Origin: Saccharopolyspora aridisoli | Lineage (GTDB): Bacteria; Actinomycetota; Actinomycetes; Mycobacteriales; Pseudonocardiaceae | DNA length: 64,000 nucleotides | NCBI RefSeq assembly: GCF_004348445.1 | Contig: NZ_SMKV01000009.1 | Span: forward strand, 62,001-126,000 | Direction: 5' to 3' | In this document: positions 57,507 through 64,000 of the stretch, in pieces | Layout of the letters: the number at the start of each line of letters is the position of its first letter | Numbering within the stretch: position 1 is the stretch's first letter | Position numbers and translations under genes: made by a program | Notes under the pieces: model-generated | Databases searched by the model: none | What the model saw: the letters and a program-made list of their open reading frames with translations, nothing else | What the model was told of the DNA's origin: nothing

Positions 57507-58913
57507 TCAGCTGCCCATCTCCTCCAGGGAGCGGCCGTTGGTCTCCTTCAGGTACTTGACCACGAAGACCACCGACAGCGCCGCGAAGGCCGCGTAGATG
57601 AAGTACGTGACCGGCAGGTTCCAGTCCCGCATGCTCGGGAAGCTCACCGTCACCAGCCAGTTCGCCACCCAGTTCGTCGCCGTGCCGACGGCCAGCGCGG
57701 CAGCGCGGATGCGCGCCGGGAACATCTCACCCAGCAGCACCCACATCACCACGCCCCAGGAGGCGGCGAAGAACAGCACGAACGCGCTCGCCGAGATCAG
57801 CGCGACGACACCCCACTGCGCGGGCAGCATGGCGTCCTCGCCGACGACCTGGGCGAAGCTGAACGCCCAGCCGGTCACGGCCAGCGAAACCGTCATGCCG
57901 ACCGAACCGATCACCAGCAGCGGCTTGCGACCGATCTTGTCGACCAGCGCGATGGCCACGAGCGTGCCGATGATGTTCACGATCGAGGTGAACAGGCTCA
58001 GCAGCAGCGAGCTCTCCTCGTTGATGCCGACCGAGTGCCACAGCGAAGACGAGTAGTAGAAGATCACGTTGATGCCGACGAACTGCTGCAACGCGGCGAT
58101 CGCCATGCCGACCCACACGATCGGCAGCACGCCGAGCTTGCCTCGCAGGTCGCTCAGCTTCGGCTTGCGCTCGCCACCCAGGGCACCCTGGATCTCGGCG
58201 ATCTTGGCGTCGGCGTCAGCCGCCTCGATCTTGTTCAGCACCTCACGCGCCCGGTCGAGCTTGCCGGCGGCGACCAGGTAGCGCGGCGACTCCGGGATCG
58301 CGGACGCCACCACGAGGTAGACCACGGCCGGGATCGCAGCCACGCCCAGCATCCACTGCCACGCCTGGATCGGCCCCAGCATCCCGGACGCGCTTCCGCC
58401 CGCGAACGCCGCCAGGGCGTAGTTGACCAGCTGGGACAAGGCGATGCCGAGCACGATCGCCAACTGCTGCAACGAGGCCAGCCGACCTCGGTACTCGGCG
58501 GGCGCGACCTCGGCGATGTAGGCCGGGGCGATCACCGAGGCGATGCCGATGGCGACACCACCGACCACGCGCCAGATCGCCAGGTCCCAGATCGCGAAGG
58601 GAACGGCCGAGCCGACGGCGCTGATGATGAACAGCACAGCTGCCAGCTGCATGACGCGGATCCGGCCGATCCGGTCGGCCAGGCCACCGGCGATACCGGC
58701 ACCGACCGCCGAGCCCAGCAGCGCCGACGACACGGTCACGCCCGTCAGGGCCGAGCCGACGCCGAAGTGCTCCTGGATCGCGTCGACACCGCCGTTGATC
58801 ACCGAGGTGTCGTAGCCGAACAAGAAGCCGCCGAGAGCCGCAGCCCCGGCGATCATCACCACGTGCCCGAGCTTGGCGGTTCCGCCCGAGGCACGCGACT
58901 GCAATGCGGACAT
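57507..58913 (-). CDS. MFS sugar porter
   Basis: 468 aa, 12 membrane segments. Sugar-porter signatures: GGFLFGYDTSVINGG, GGLADRIGRIRVM, ESPRYLVAAGKLDRAREVL after TM6, QQFVGINVIFYYSSSLW, and LVDKIGRKPLLVIGS. It ends KYLKETNGRSLEEM, as in GlcP-type proton-coupled glucose importers of actinomycetes. The exact sugar is not certain. Upstream gap 58914-59262 contains a 9-bp inverted repeat and a dispersed repeat but no gene. Confidence 0.95.
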   Translation of the reverse strand: MSALQSRASGGTAKLGHVVMIAGAAALGGFLFGYDTSVINGGVDAIQEHFGVGSALTGVTVSSALLGSAVGAGIAGGLADRIGRIRVMQLAAVLFIISAVGSAVPFAIWDLAIWRVVGGVAIGIASVIAPAYIAEVAPAEYRGRLASLQQLAIVLGIALSQLVNYALAAFAGGSASGMLGPIQAWQWMLGVAAIPAVVYLVVASAIPESPRYLVAAGKLDRAREVLNKIEAADADAKIAEIQGALGGERKPKLSDLRGKLGVLPIVWVGMAIAALQQFVGINVIFYYSSSLWHSVGINEESSLLLSLFTSIVNIIGTLVAIALVDKIGRKPLLVIGSVGMTVSLAVTGWAFSFAQVVGEDAMLPAQWGVVALISASAFVLFFAASWGVVMWVLLGEMFPARIRAAALAVGTATNWVANWLVTVSFPSMRDWNLPVTYFIYAAFAALSVVFVVKYLKETNGRSLEEMGS

Positions 58914-59023
58914 CGATTCTCCCGCTTACCCACACGCCGATCCGCCCCGTTGCGGGATCGTTCCAGAGCGTCGGGCGGAGGGATACTAAGTTCTGAACCC
59001 CGCACTTGCCTTGCTCGATTCAG

Positions 59024-59053
59024 GGTGATTTGTTTCACCACCACCAAATCACC
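59024..59053. promoter_or_regulatory. Inverted repeat upstream of the sugar porter
   Basis: GGTGATTTG (59024-59032) and CAAATCACC (59045-59053), perfect 9-bp arms around 12 bases, 111 bases or more upstream of the porter start. It is AT-richer than its surroundings and may be an operator. Confidence 0.5.
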
Positions 59054-59207
59054 AGGAAACAGGGCTTACCTGGCAAAACGTCACATCCACTGGGAACGCG
59101 AAGGGTCACCGCCTGGCTTCGCATCGCAGTGGTCCACACCGAGCCCGGCGACGGCGGCGGTTGCCAGGTGGTGCTCTCGGTCAGAGCCGTCCGGGCGGAA
59201 CCGACTT

Positions 59208-59237
59208 CGAACATGGACGGTTCGGACCGGGACCGCC
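59208..59237 (+). repeat. Dispersed repeat copy (pairs with 6521-6550)
   Basis: Contains CATGGACGG and GGGACCGCC, aligned with 6521-6550 at about 25 of 29 positions. Intergenic, 26 bases from the 3' end of dcd. Confidence 0.5.
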
Positions 59238-59262
59238 GCAGGCCGCCCCAGCCGCCCACGGC

Positions 59263-59844
59263 TCAGCGGCGGGTATCGGTGACGTTGAAGTTGAGGTACG
59301 CGCGAGAGGACGTCGGGCCGCGCTGACCCTGGTACCGCGAACCCGCTTCCTTCGACCCGTACGGGAAGTCGGCGGGGCTGGACAGCCTCAGCAGGCAGAG
59401 CTGTCCGATCTTCATGCCGGGCCACAACGTGATCGGCAGGTTCGCCACGTTCGACAGCTCCAGCGTGATGTGGCCGCTGAAACCGGGATCGATGAACCCG
59501 GCCGTGGAATGCGTCAGCAGACCCAGCCGCCCCAGCGAGGACTTGCCCTCCAACCGGCTGGCGAGGTCGTCGGGAAGCTTCACCGACTCGAACGTCGAAC
59601 CCAGCACGAACTCGCCCGGATGCAGCACGAACGGCTCGTCCTCGTGGGTCTCGACCAGCGAAGTCAGCTCGTCCTGCTGCTTCGACGGATCGATGTGGGT
59701 GTACCGGGTGTTGTCGAAGACCCGGAAGTACCGGTCCAGCCTCACGTCGATGCTCGACGGCTGGATCATCGACGCGTCGAACGGATCCAGTTCGAGACGT
59801 CCCTCGTCCAGCTCTTTACGCAGGTCCCGATCACTCAGCAGCAC
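59263..59844 (-). CDS. dcd: dCTP deaminase
   Basis: 193 aa from GTG 59844. It deaminates dCTP to dUTP for dTMP synthesis; some actinobacterial members also hydrolyse to dUMP, which cannot be decided here. Conserved: [40 protein letters not shown] and [13 protein letters not shown] with the catalytic Glu; the C-terminal lid is YQGQRGPT. Upstream the tRNA-Gly gene is divergent. Corresponds to Rv0321. Confidence 0.96.
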   Translation of the reverse strand: MLLSDRDLRKELDEGRLELDPFDASMIQPSSIDVRLDRYFRVFDNTRYTHIDPSKQQDELTSLVETHEDEPFVLHPGEFVLGSTFESVKLPDDLASRLEGKSSLGRLGLLTHSTAGFIDPGFSGHITLELSNVANLPITLWPGMKIGQLCLLRLSSPADFPYGSKEAGSRYQGQRGPTSSRAYLNFNVTDTRR

Positions 59845-59948
59845 ACGACCAGGGTATCGGGAGCCGATGTCGATCTACCCCACCCACCGTGCTAATCTAC
59901 GCAGCGTCGAACGGCAGTCGACTTCCAACAGCGACCGCCGAGACGAAT

Positions 59949-60019
59949 GCGGATGTAGTTCAATGGTAGAACATCAGCTTCCCAAGCTGAGAACGCGGGT
60001 TCGATTCCCGTCATCCGCT
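59949..60019 (+). tRNA. tRNA-Gly (CCC anticodon)
   Basis: 71 bases. Acceptor GCGGATG pairs with CATCCGC (60012-60018), discriminator T 60019; CCA is not encoded. D-arm GTTCAATGGTAGAAC, anticodon stem TCAGC/GCTGA with loop TTCCCAA (anticodon CCC), T-arm GCGGGTTCGATTCCCGT. The 3' half is duplicated at 61274-61341, making it the attachment site of an integrated element. Confidence 0.97.
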
Positions 60020-60046
60020 CCAAACGCGAAGGCCCAGGTCAGGAGC
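59979..60046 (+). repeat. attL: 68-bp direct repeat in tRNA-Gly
   Basis: Runs from the anticodon loop through the 3' end of tRNA-Gly and 27 bases beyond. It is identical over 68 bases to 61274-61341; the flanking bases differ at both ends. It includes the left arm of the tRNA terminator hairpin. Confidence 0.92.
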
Positions 60047-60071
60047 TTGATTCGCTCCGCCTGGGCCTTCG
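60027..60071 (+). terminator. tRNA-Gly terminator
   Basis: Stem CGAAGGCCCAGG (60027-60038) with CCTGGGCCTTCG (60060-60071), with an inner GGAGC/GCTCC pair. The right arm belongs to the element. At attR a similar hairpin forms with a slightly different right arm (CCTGGGTCCTTC), so insertion rebuilt the terminator. Confidence 0.8.
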
Positions 60072-60111
60072 TCGCGTTGAAGGCATCTCAACAACATGCG
60101 GCACTCACGCC

Positions 60112-60369
60112 TCATGTTTTGTTGGAGTTCGGCCTCCGAAGGGTGTTGCCTTTCATCCCGGTGACAGCGAGGCGAAGGCTGTGAGCAATACGGGGCACGA
60201 AGCGCTTCGGTTCGATGCGGTCGCCCAACTCGAAGATCTGCGCAACGGACAAGACGGGGCGTTCCACAGGGGTCTTCTTGTCGACACCCCGCACCCTGCA
60301 TGGGTTCTTAGCAAGTATCTTGTCCTCGTTGACGGCATCTTCAACGGCGGCATGAAGGCACCCGCCCTG
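60112..60369 (-). pseudogene. Tyrosine recombinase (integrase) relic
   Basis: The open minus-strand frame from 60369 has no start. It reads HAAVEDAVNEDKILAKNPCR, then KKTPVERPVLSVAQIFELGD. This is the join between the core-binding and catalytic domains of actinomycete phage-type integrases (typically ...LIxxNPCRxxG...ERPVLTVAQVFALAD). After that it becomes unrelated sequence and stops at 60112; the catalytic Arg, His and Tyr boxes are gone. Lying 65 bases from attL, it was presumably the element's own integrase. Confidence 0.75.
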
Positions 60370-60471
60370 TCAAGCGAGTAGTTAACCGCTCGGGACTCAC
60401 GGCGTGGACCGGTGGGTTTCTCTGTGAGTAGTCGTCTTGCCGGGTAGGACGGCAACCACATGGACGCCTAG

Positions 60472-60915
60472 CTAGTCGCCGTAATACTCGACGCACGTGG
60501 CATTCACCCCCGGCGTGTACTGCTCTTGCACTATGCCGTAGGCACCGTTCATGTAGGCATCCCAGAGTTCGCCCCCGTCTGAGCCGGGGCGAAGCTGGGC
60601 TTGCATCGCGAGCGCCAAAGCCCCGGCCCTGTAAGCGTGGTATTCCGCCTGCCCCATGCTGCCGACCTGGTAGGTACTCCAGATCACCGTCGGGTCATAT
60701 CCCTGATCGATCAGTCTGTCCAGCGCCAGCCGTGCGGTTGCCGCGCATTGCTGCGCCGGAGACGGATATGGCTCGCTGCTGGTGGAGCCTGCGGTGGTGG
60801 AGCTTGTGGCGGAGTCCTGGTCGGAGGAAGCCAGGGCCGTGAAGATCACGGCCGCGATGAGCAGACCGACCGCATTCGCGACCCATACCCACCGGACAAT
60901 GTGCCGTTGAGCCAT
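60472..60915 (-). CDS. Membrane-anchored small protein in the element
   Basis: 147 aa from ATG 60915. An N-terminal membrane anchor (WVWVANAVGLLIAAVIFTAL) is followed by a Ser/Thr linker and a helical outer domain with two Cys (QQCAATARL and NATCVEYYGD), Tyr-rich near the middle. The frame is intact although the neighbouring integrase is broken. I do not recognise the family. Probably cargo of the element. Confidence 0.7.
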   Translation of the reverse strand: MAQRHIVRWVWVANAVGLLIAAVIFTALASSDQDSATSSTTAGSTSSEPYPSPAQQCAATARLALDRLIDQGYDPTVIWSTYQVGSMGQAEYHAYRAGALALAMQAQLRPGSDGGELWDAYMNGAYGIVQEQYTPGVNATCVEYYGD

Positions 60916-61273
60916 GACCCCGACTCCCGTGACGCCCCAACCGGATCGGTCGGGTTCTGGTCAGCAGTGAACGGCAACGGGCCGCACGCCCACACGGGCC
61001 GAAGGTCCCGCGACCGTCACCTGGTTTCGGCTAGCCACGGTTTGATCTACGCCAGCACAATAAGGCCCCAGCCGGATGACTACTGGGCTAACGGTCACGC
61101 GTCTCCAACCAGGCGATGCCAGCGTGGACCCGGCATGGAACTGAGCGAGGTAGCTGCGCTCGGCCGAGCCAACAACATCCCAACAACGTGTGCGGTCAAC
61201 AGGGGCCAACACCGGACATCACGAGCACGCTCGCATCGCAGGTCATGGCCGCTGACCTGGCTTGTCCGTCTGA

Positions 61274-61341
61274 TTCCCAAGCTGAGAACGCGGGTTCGAT
61301 TCCCGTCATCCGCTCCAAACGCGAAGGCCCAGGTCAGGAGC
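61274..61341 (+). repeat. attR: second 68-bp direct repeat
   Basis: Identical to 59979-60046. It carries only the 3' half of tRNA-Gly and cannot make a tRNA. It is followed by the presumed original chromosomal terminator half (CCTGGGTCCTTC) and then the OsmC gene. Confidence 0.92.
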
Positions 61342-61406
61342 CCAGCGCTTCCCTGGGTCCTTCTATTTCCCGCGGCTTTTCACCATCCGCTGCCTACACT
61401 CGCCGC

Positions 61407-61880
61407 ATGGCGAATGCGCATGGTTACGACGTCTCGGTCGAATGGACCGGGAACCTCGGAACCGGCACGAATGGCTACCGGGCTTTCAGCCGCGCGCACG
61501 AGGTCCTCGCGCAGGGCAAAGATCCGATCGCGGCGTCGGCTGATCCCGCGTTCCGGGGCGATCCGGCCCGCTGGAACCCGGAAGAACTGCTGGTCGCCAC
61601 GGTCGCCCAGTGCCACATGCTCTGGTTCCTGCACCTGTGCGCGAACGCCGGAGTGGTCGTCGTCGACTACTCCGACGACGCGCACGGCGTCATGACGATA
61701 GACGAGCGCGGAGGCGGCGGCCAGCTCACCGAGGTGACGCTGCGGCCCCAGGTGACCGTCGCCGAGGAATCGATGATCGACGAGGCCAACTCGCTGCACG
61801 GCAAGATCAACGAGGTTTGCTTCATCGCCCGCTCGGTCAACTTCCCCATACACCACCAGCCCCAGGCCCACGTCCTCTGA
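61407..61880 (+). CDS. OsmC-family peroxiredoxin
   Basis: 157 aa from ATG 61407. The two active Cys are in LLVATVAQCHMLWFLHLCA and KINEVCFIARSVNFP. The Arg is not in the usual Ohr position. Reduces organic hydroperoxides in the cytoplasm. It starts 65 bases after attR and belongs to the chromosome rather than the element. Confidence 0.9.
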   Translation: MANAHGYDVSVEWTGNLGTGTNGYRAFSRAHEVLAQGKDPIAASADPAFRGDPARWNPEELLVATVAQCHMLWFLHLCANAGVVVVDYSDDAHGVMTIDERGGGGQLTEVTLRPQVTVAEESMIDEANSLHGKINEVCFIARSVNFPIHHQPQAHVL

Positions 61881-61882
61881 CA

Positions 61883-62383
61883 TCAGCCGGTTTCGACGAA
61901 CACCACCTCGGGGAACTGCGATGACGGCGCGTCCAGCACCGGTCGTGGTTCGTGCTTGAGGTGATGGTCGAAGAACGCCGTGAGGTAGGTGCGGGTGACG
62001 TCGATGGCTCGGGCCGGATCCAGCGGTGGGCCCTGGCCGGTGAGCTGGTCGATGATCAACCAGATGTCGGTGAACGAGGCGTGGTCCGTGCCCCGGATCG
62101 CAAGCCATCGCTTCCAGCCGTGGATACCCGGCCACGCCTGACCCCACGTCGGATCTTGGTCGCCCTCCCAGGCTTGGGCGTTGCGCACCAGCAGCACCGG
62201 GCGGTCGAGACCGGCCACGGATTCCGGCCGGGGGATGGTGCCGTCGAGGTTGGCCGCGGCATCGATCCGCGGGTCGCGCCGTTGGAGGGTCAGCGCGCTG
62301 GCGCCGCCGATCGAATGGCCCGCCACCCCGATGCGCTCGCCGTCGACGAACGGCAGCGCGGACCGCCGTGGAACCTGGAACAA
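61883..62383 (-). pseudogene. N-terminally truncated alpha/beta hydrolase
   Basis: 166 codons remain. The nucleophile elbow GVAGHSIGGASAL, the strand GLDRPVLLVRN and the His in RGTDHASFTD agree with the C-terminal half of PAF-acetylhydrolase- or chlorophyllase-like enzymes. The first half of such proteins (about 150 residues) is missing; the only start is a TTG with no ribosome site. Upstream sequence to 62520 has another protein-like frame (VEWNGHHLVVLGYAILPRLF), suggesting a frameshift or rearrangement. Convergent with the OsmC gene, 2 bases apart. Confidence 0.65.
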
Positions 62384-62523
62384 ACCGTGCCGTCAGGCCA
62401 GTGGTCGAACAGCCTCGGCAGGATCGCGTAGCCGAGAACGACCAGGTGATGCCCGTTCCACTCCACCGCGAACCCGCTGCACGCAACCGGGTTCCGGGAA
62501 GGCCGCGCAGCTGCCGAGCACGG

Positions 62524-63027
62524 TCACCCGCCGCACTGGTCCGGAGGCGTCTCGATCAGCTCGACCAACGGCAAGGTCGTGCCGAACTCCGAGATGGGGG
62601 CGCCCAACGTCCGCTCGAAGACCGGGCGCAGCTTGGCCCAGGCGCGGGGATTCCTGGCGGCGTAGCGCCGGAGGGTCTCCGCCGCCTCGGCAGGCGTGAG
62701 CCTCCTGGCCTCCACCGGAATTCGCGTACGGGCGCCGATGGAGACGTGGGCGCGGGGGTGGGCGTCGAGGTTGCGCAGCCACTGAGTTCGCTCGCCGAAA
62801 CCAGCGGCCAGGACGTAGCCGGATTCCGTTCGGTCGACGACCTCCAGGACCACGTACCTGGGCTGTTGGGACTTCCGGCCGAGGTGTTCGAGCATGAGCA
62901 GGCGTTGCCCGAACACCCTGCCCAGACCCGCGCGGAAGATCCAGATCGGCGCCCGGACCAGCCACCTGGTGCGCAGCAGCCTCGCGGTCAGGTCCGCGAC
63001 CCGCGAGGACCGTCGGTCATCCGTCAT
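62524..63027 (-). CDS. Deazaflavin (F420)-dependent nitroreductase-family protein
   Basis: 167 aa. Split-barrel Ddn-like family: WIFRAGLGRVFGQRLLMLEHLGRKS, RYVVLEVVDRTESGYVLAAGFGERTQWLRNL with the cofactor-binding region, and HPRAHVSIGARTRIPVEARRLTPAEA. Relatives in M. tuberculosis use F420H2 to reduce quinones or nitro compounds. Probably membrane-associated through the first helix. It ends at 62524 and does not overlap its neighbours. Confidence 0.92.
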   Translation of the reverse strand: MTDDRRSSRVADLTARLLRTRWLVRAPIWIFRAGLGRVFGQRLLMLEHLGRKSQQPRYVVLEVVDRTESGYVLAAGFGERTQWLRNLDAHPRAHVSIGARTRIPVEARRLTPAEAAETLRRYAARNPRAWAKLRPVFERTLGAPISEFGTTLPLVELIETPPDQCGG

Positions 63028-63127
63028 CCGACCAGCAGAGCACAGAACCCGCCCCGTGACCCGGCAATTCGGTGGACGCGGCTGAGAAGATGTCCGAGAT
63101 CTCGAAAACTTCCTAGTGCTTGGGGGA

Positions 63128-63784
63128 ATGGTGGATCCGAGGGACGCCGACGCGAGCCGGTTCGCCGGAGAAGCGTTGTCGCAAGGACGACCGACGGGCT
63201 GGTTCGAGCCGCTCTACGCCGCGGCTTCCGATGGTGAGGCCGTGGTGCCGTGGGACTTGGAGGCACCGCACGGACTGCTGCCCGAATGGGGGCGCGACGT
63301 GGACGGTTCCAACCGGTCGGCGCTGGTGGTCGGCTGCGGGTACGGGCGGGACGCCGAATTCGTGGCCTCGCTCGGATTTCGGACCACGGCTTTCGACATC
63401 TCCGCGACCGCGATCCGCGACGCCCGCGCGCGACATGCCGGGTCCGCGGTCGAGTACGTGACCGCTGACCTGCTCGACCCGCCCGCGGAGTGGATCGGCG
63501 GGTTCGACTTCGTGTTGGAGTCGATCACCGTGCAGTCGATGCCGCTGTCGCTGCGCGCGGCGGCCACCGAACGGGTCGCGGCGATGGTCGCGCCGGGCGG
63601 CGAGCTGCTGGTGATCTCCGGGGTGCGAGCCGAAGGCACCGATGTGGACGGTCCACCGTGGCCGCTGACCCGCAGCGAGATCGAGGCTTTCGCCACCGGC
63701 GACCTGCGGGTGGAGCGGATCGAGCAGGCGCCGCTGCCGGCGAACCCGGACATGCCCTCCTGGCGGGCGCTGTTCAGGCGCTGA
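63128..63784 (+). CDS. SAM-dependent methyltransferase
   Basis: 218 aa from ATG 63128; GTG 63131 has better spacing to the GGGGG stretch. The class I motif I is ALVVGCGYGRDAEFVASLG, followed by TTAFDISATAI, VTADLLD and FVLESITVQSMP. The size and N-terminal GWFEPLYAAA resemble small-molecule thiol or thiopurine methyltransferases. Substrate unknown. Confidence 0.9.
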   Translation: MVDPRDADASRFAGEALSQGRPTGWFEPLYAAASDGEAVVPWDLEAPHGLLPEWGRDVDGSNRSALVVGCGYGRDAEFVASLGFRTTAFDISATAIRDARARHAGSAVEYVTADLLDPPAEWIGGFDFVLESITVQSMPLSLRAAATERVAAMVAPGGELLVISGVRAEGTDVDGPPWPLTRSEIEAFATGDLRVERIEQAPLPANPDMPSWRALFRR

Positions 63785-63788
63785 GCCG

Positions 63789-63822
63789 TGCTCGGCGGGC
63801 TCGAAGCCGAACCCGCCGAGCA
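63789..63822. terminator. Bidirectional terminator
   Basis: An 11-bp stem TGCTCGGCGGG (63789-63799) with CCCGCCGAGCA (63812-63822) and a 12-base loop, between convergent stops at 63784 and 63829. Confidence 0.8.
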
Positions 63823-63828
63823 GCGACC

Positions 63829-64000
63829 TCACAGATCGAAGACGACGCCGGTCTTGACCTGCAGCGTGCAGCTGTTGGAGAAGGTCTGGGTGTAGCTGAT
63901 CTCCTTGCCGCGCCACTTGCCTTCGATCTTCGCCGTGACGGGCTGGTACTGCATCGTGCAGACCTTCGAGACGTTGGCCTCCATCGCGGTGAAGTCGCCG
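63829..64000 (-). CDS. Subtilisin-inhibitor-like (SSI) secreted protein, C-terminal part
   Basis: Cut by the window edge; about 56 codons are visible. VCTMQYQPVTAKIEGKWRG and SYTQTFSNSCTLQVKTGVVF match the C-terminal half of SSI-family protease inhibitors, including the two Cys residues that form a disulfide and the TFxNxC block. The reactive-site loop lies outside or at the edge of the window. Confidence 0.75.
   Translation of the reverse strand, partial: GDFTAMEANVSKVCTMQYQPVTAKIEGKWRGKEISYTQTFSNSCTLQVKTGVVFDL

Larger units (their letters stand above)
59979..61341. mobile_element. Decayed 1.3-kb integrative element at tRNA-Gly
   Basis: Bounded by identical 68-bp repeats with an offset of 1295 bases. 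Inside are a tyrosine-integrase relic reading toward attL, one small membrane-protein gene, and 60916-61273, where I see no gene. Paired CATCyCAACAAC motifs near the two ends (60084-60101 and 61176-61195) may be integrase arm sites. Integration into a tRNA 3' end with the integrase gene beside the att site is the pattern of actinomycete integrative elements (pSAM2 type) and prophages. No replication or transfer genes remain. Confidence 0.85.

Noticed and set aside
60181-60381. 66-codon + strand frame in the tRNA-linked element
   Set aside because: Antisense to the integrase relic, whose protein motif is recognisable; the + frame has none.

Overview
This window is chromosomal DNA of a high-GC actinomycete. 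Gene order and content point to the Pseudonocardiaceae, most likely a Saccharopolyspora relative. This is inferred from protein families and synteny with Mycobacterium tuberculosis (purA-fba-dedA; trmH-pyrE-clpB-flavohemoglobin; dnaK-grpE-dnaJ-hspR). No database search was run. Nearly all genes are ordinary high-GC genes with ATG, GTG or occasional TTG starts.

Layout. 0-1.9 kb: a broken GH25 lysozyme and a pentapeptide-repeat membrane protein. 1.9-23 kb: a dispersed purine block (purSQL, purC, purB, purD, purA). Between these lie a TenA-family protein, a zinc-ribbon threonine synthase, a SigE-family sigma factor with its anti-sigma partner, threonine aldolase, a HAD hydrolase, an aminotransferase and a secreted phosphodiesterase. 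23-35.6 kb: a secreted HNH nuclease, an aromatic-acid-exporter-like protein, fba, a second sigma factor, nagA, DedA, a SPOUT methylase, pyrE, an SDR and a TetR/MFS pair. 35.6-40 kb: clpB under an HspR operator, and an AGCS symporter. 40-45 kb: an unusual MarR / MFS / YceI operon. 45-47.4 kb: a PNPOx-like protein and a flavohemoglobin. 47.4-51.7 kb: dnaK-grpE-dnaJ-hspR, with two HspR operators upstream. 52-59.9 kb: a TetR/SMR pair, an EtfD-like Fe-S oxidoreductase, an XRE/DUF397 pair, a sugar porter and dcd. 59.9-61.4 kb: a tRNA-Gly(CCC) gene with a decayed integrated element. 61.4-64 kb: OsmC, a truncated hydrolase, a deazaflavin-dependent enzyme, a methyltransferase and the end of a subtilisin-inhibitor-like gene.

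How parts work together. The five pur loci supply most of the IMP/AMP pathway, but purF, purM, purN, purH, purE and purK are not here. HspR, encoded at the end of the dnaK operon, should repress both its own operon and clpB through operators with TTGAG/CTCAA arms. The MarR/MFS/YceI operon has two identical GTTGC-N5-GCAAC palindromes in front of it. Its transporter carries three C-terminal prealbumin-like repeats, and the YceI protein downstream carries a fourth.

Most interesting items: (1) the MFS fusion with three carboxypeptidase-regulatory-like repeats, partnered with a YceI protein that shares the domain; (2) a 1.3-kb element bounded by 68-bp identical repeats covering the 3' half of tRNA-Gly, holding an integrase relic and one small membrane-protein gene; (3) several gene relics (GH25 lysozyme, Na+/H+ antiporter tail, hydrolase, SDR start); (4) at least four short dispersed intergenic repeat families.
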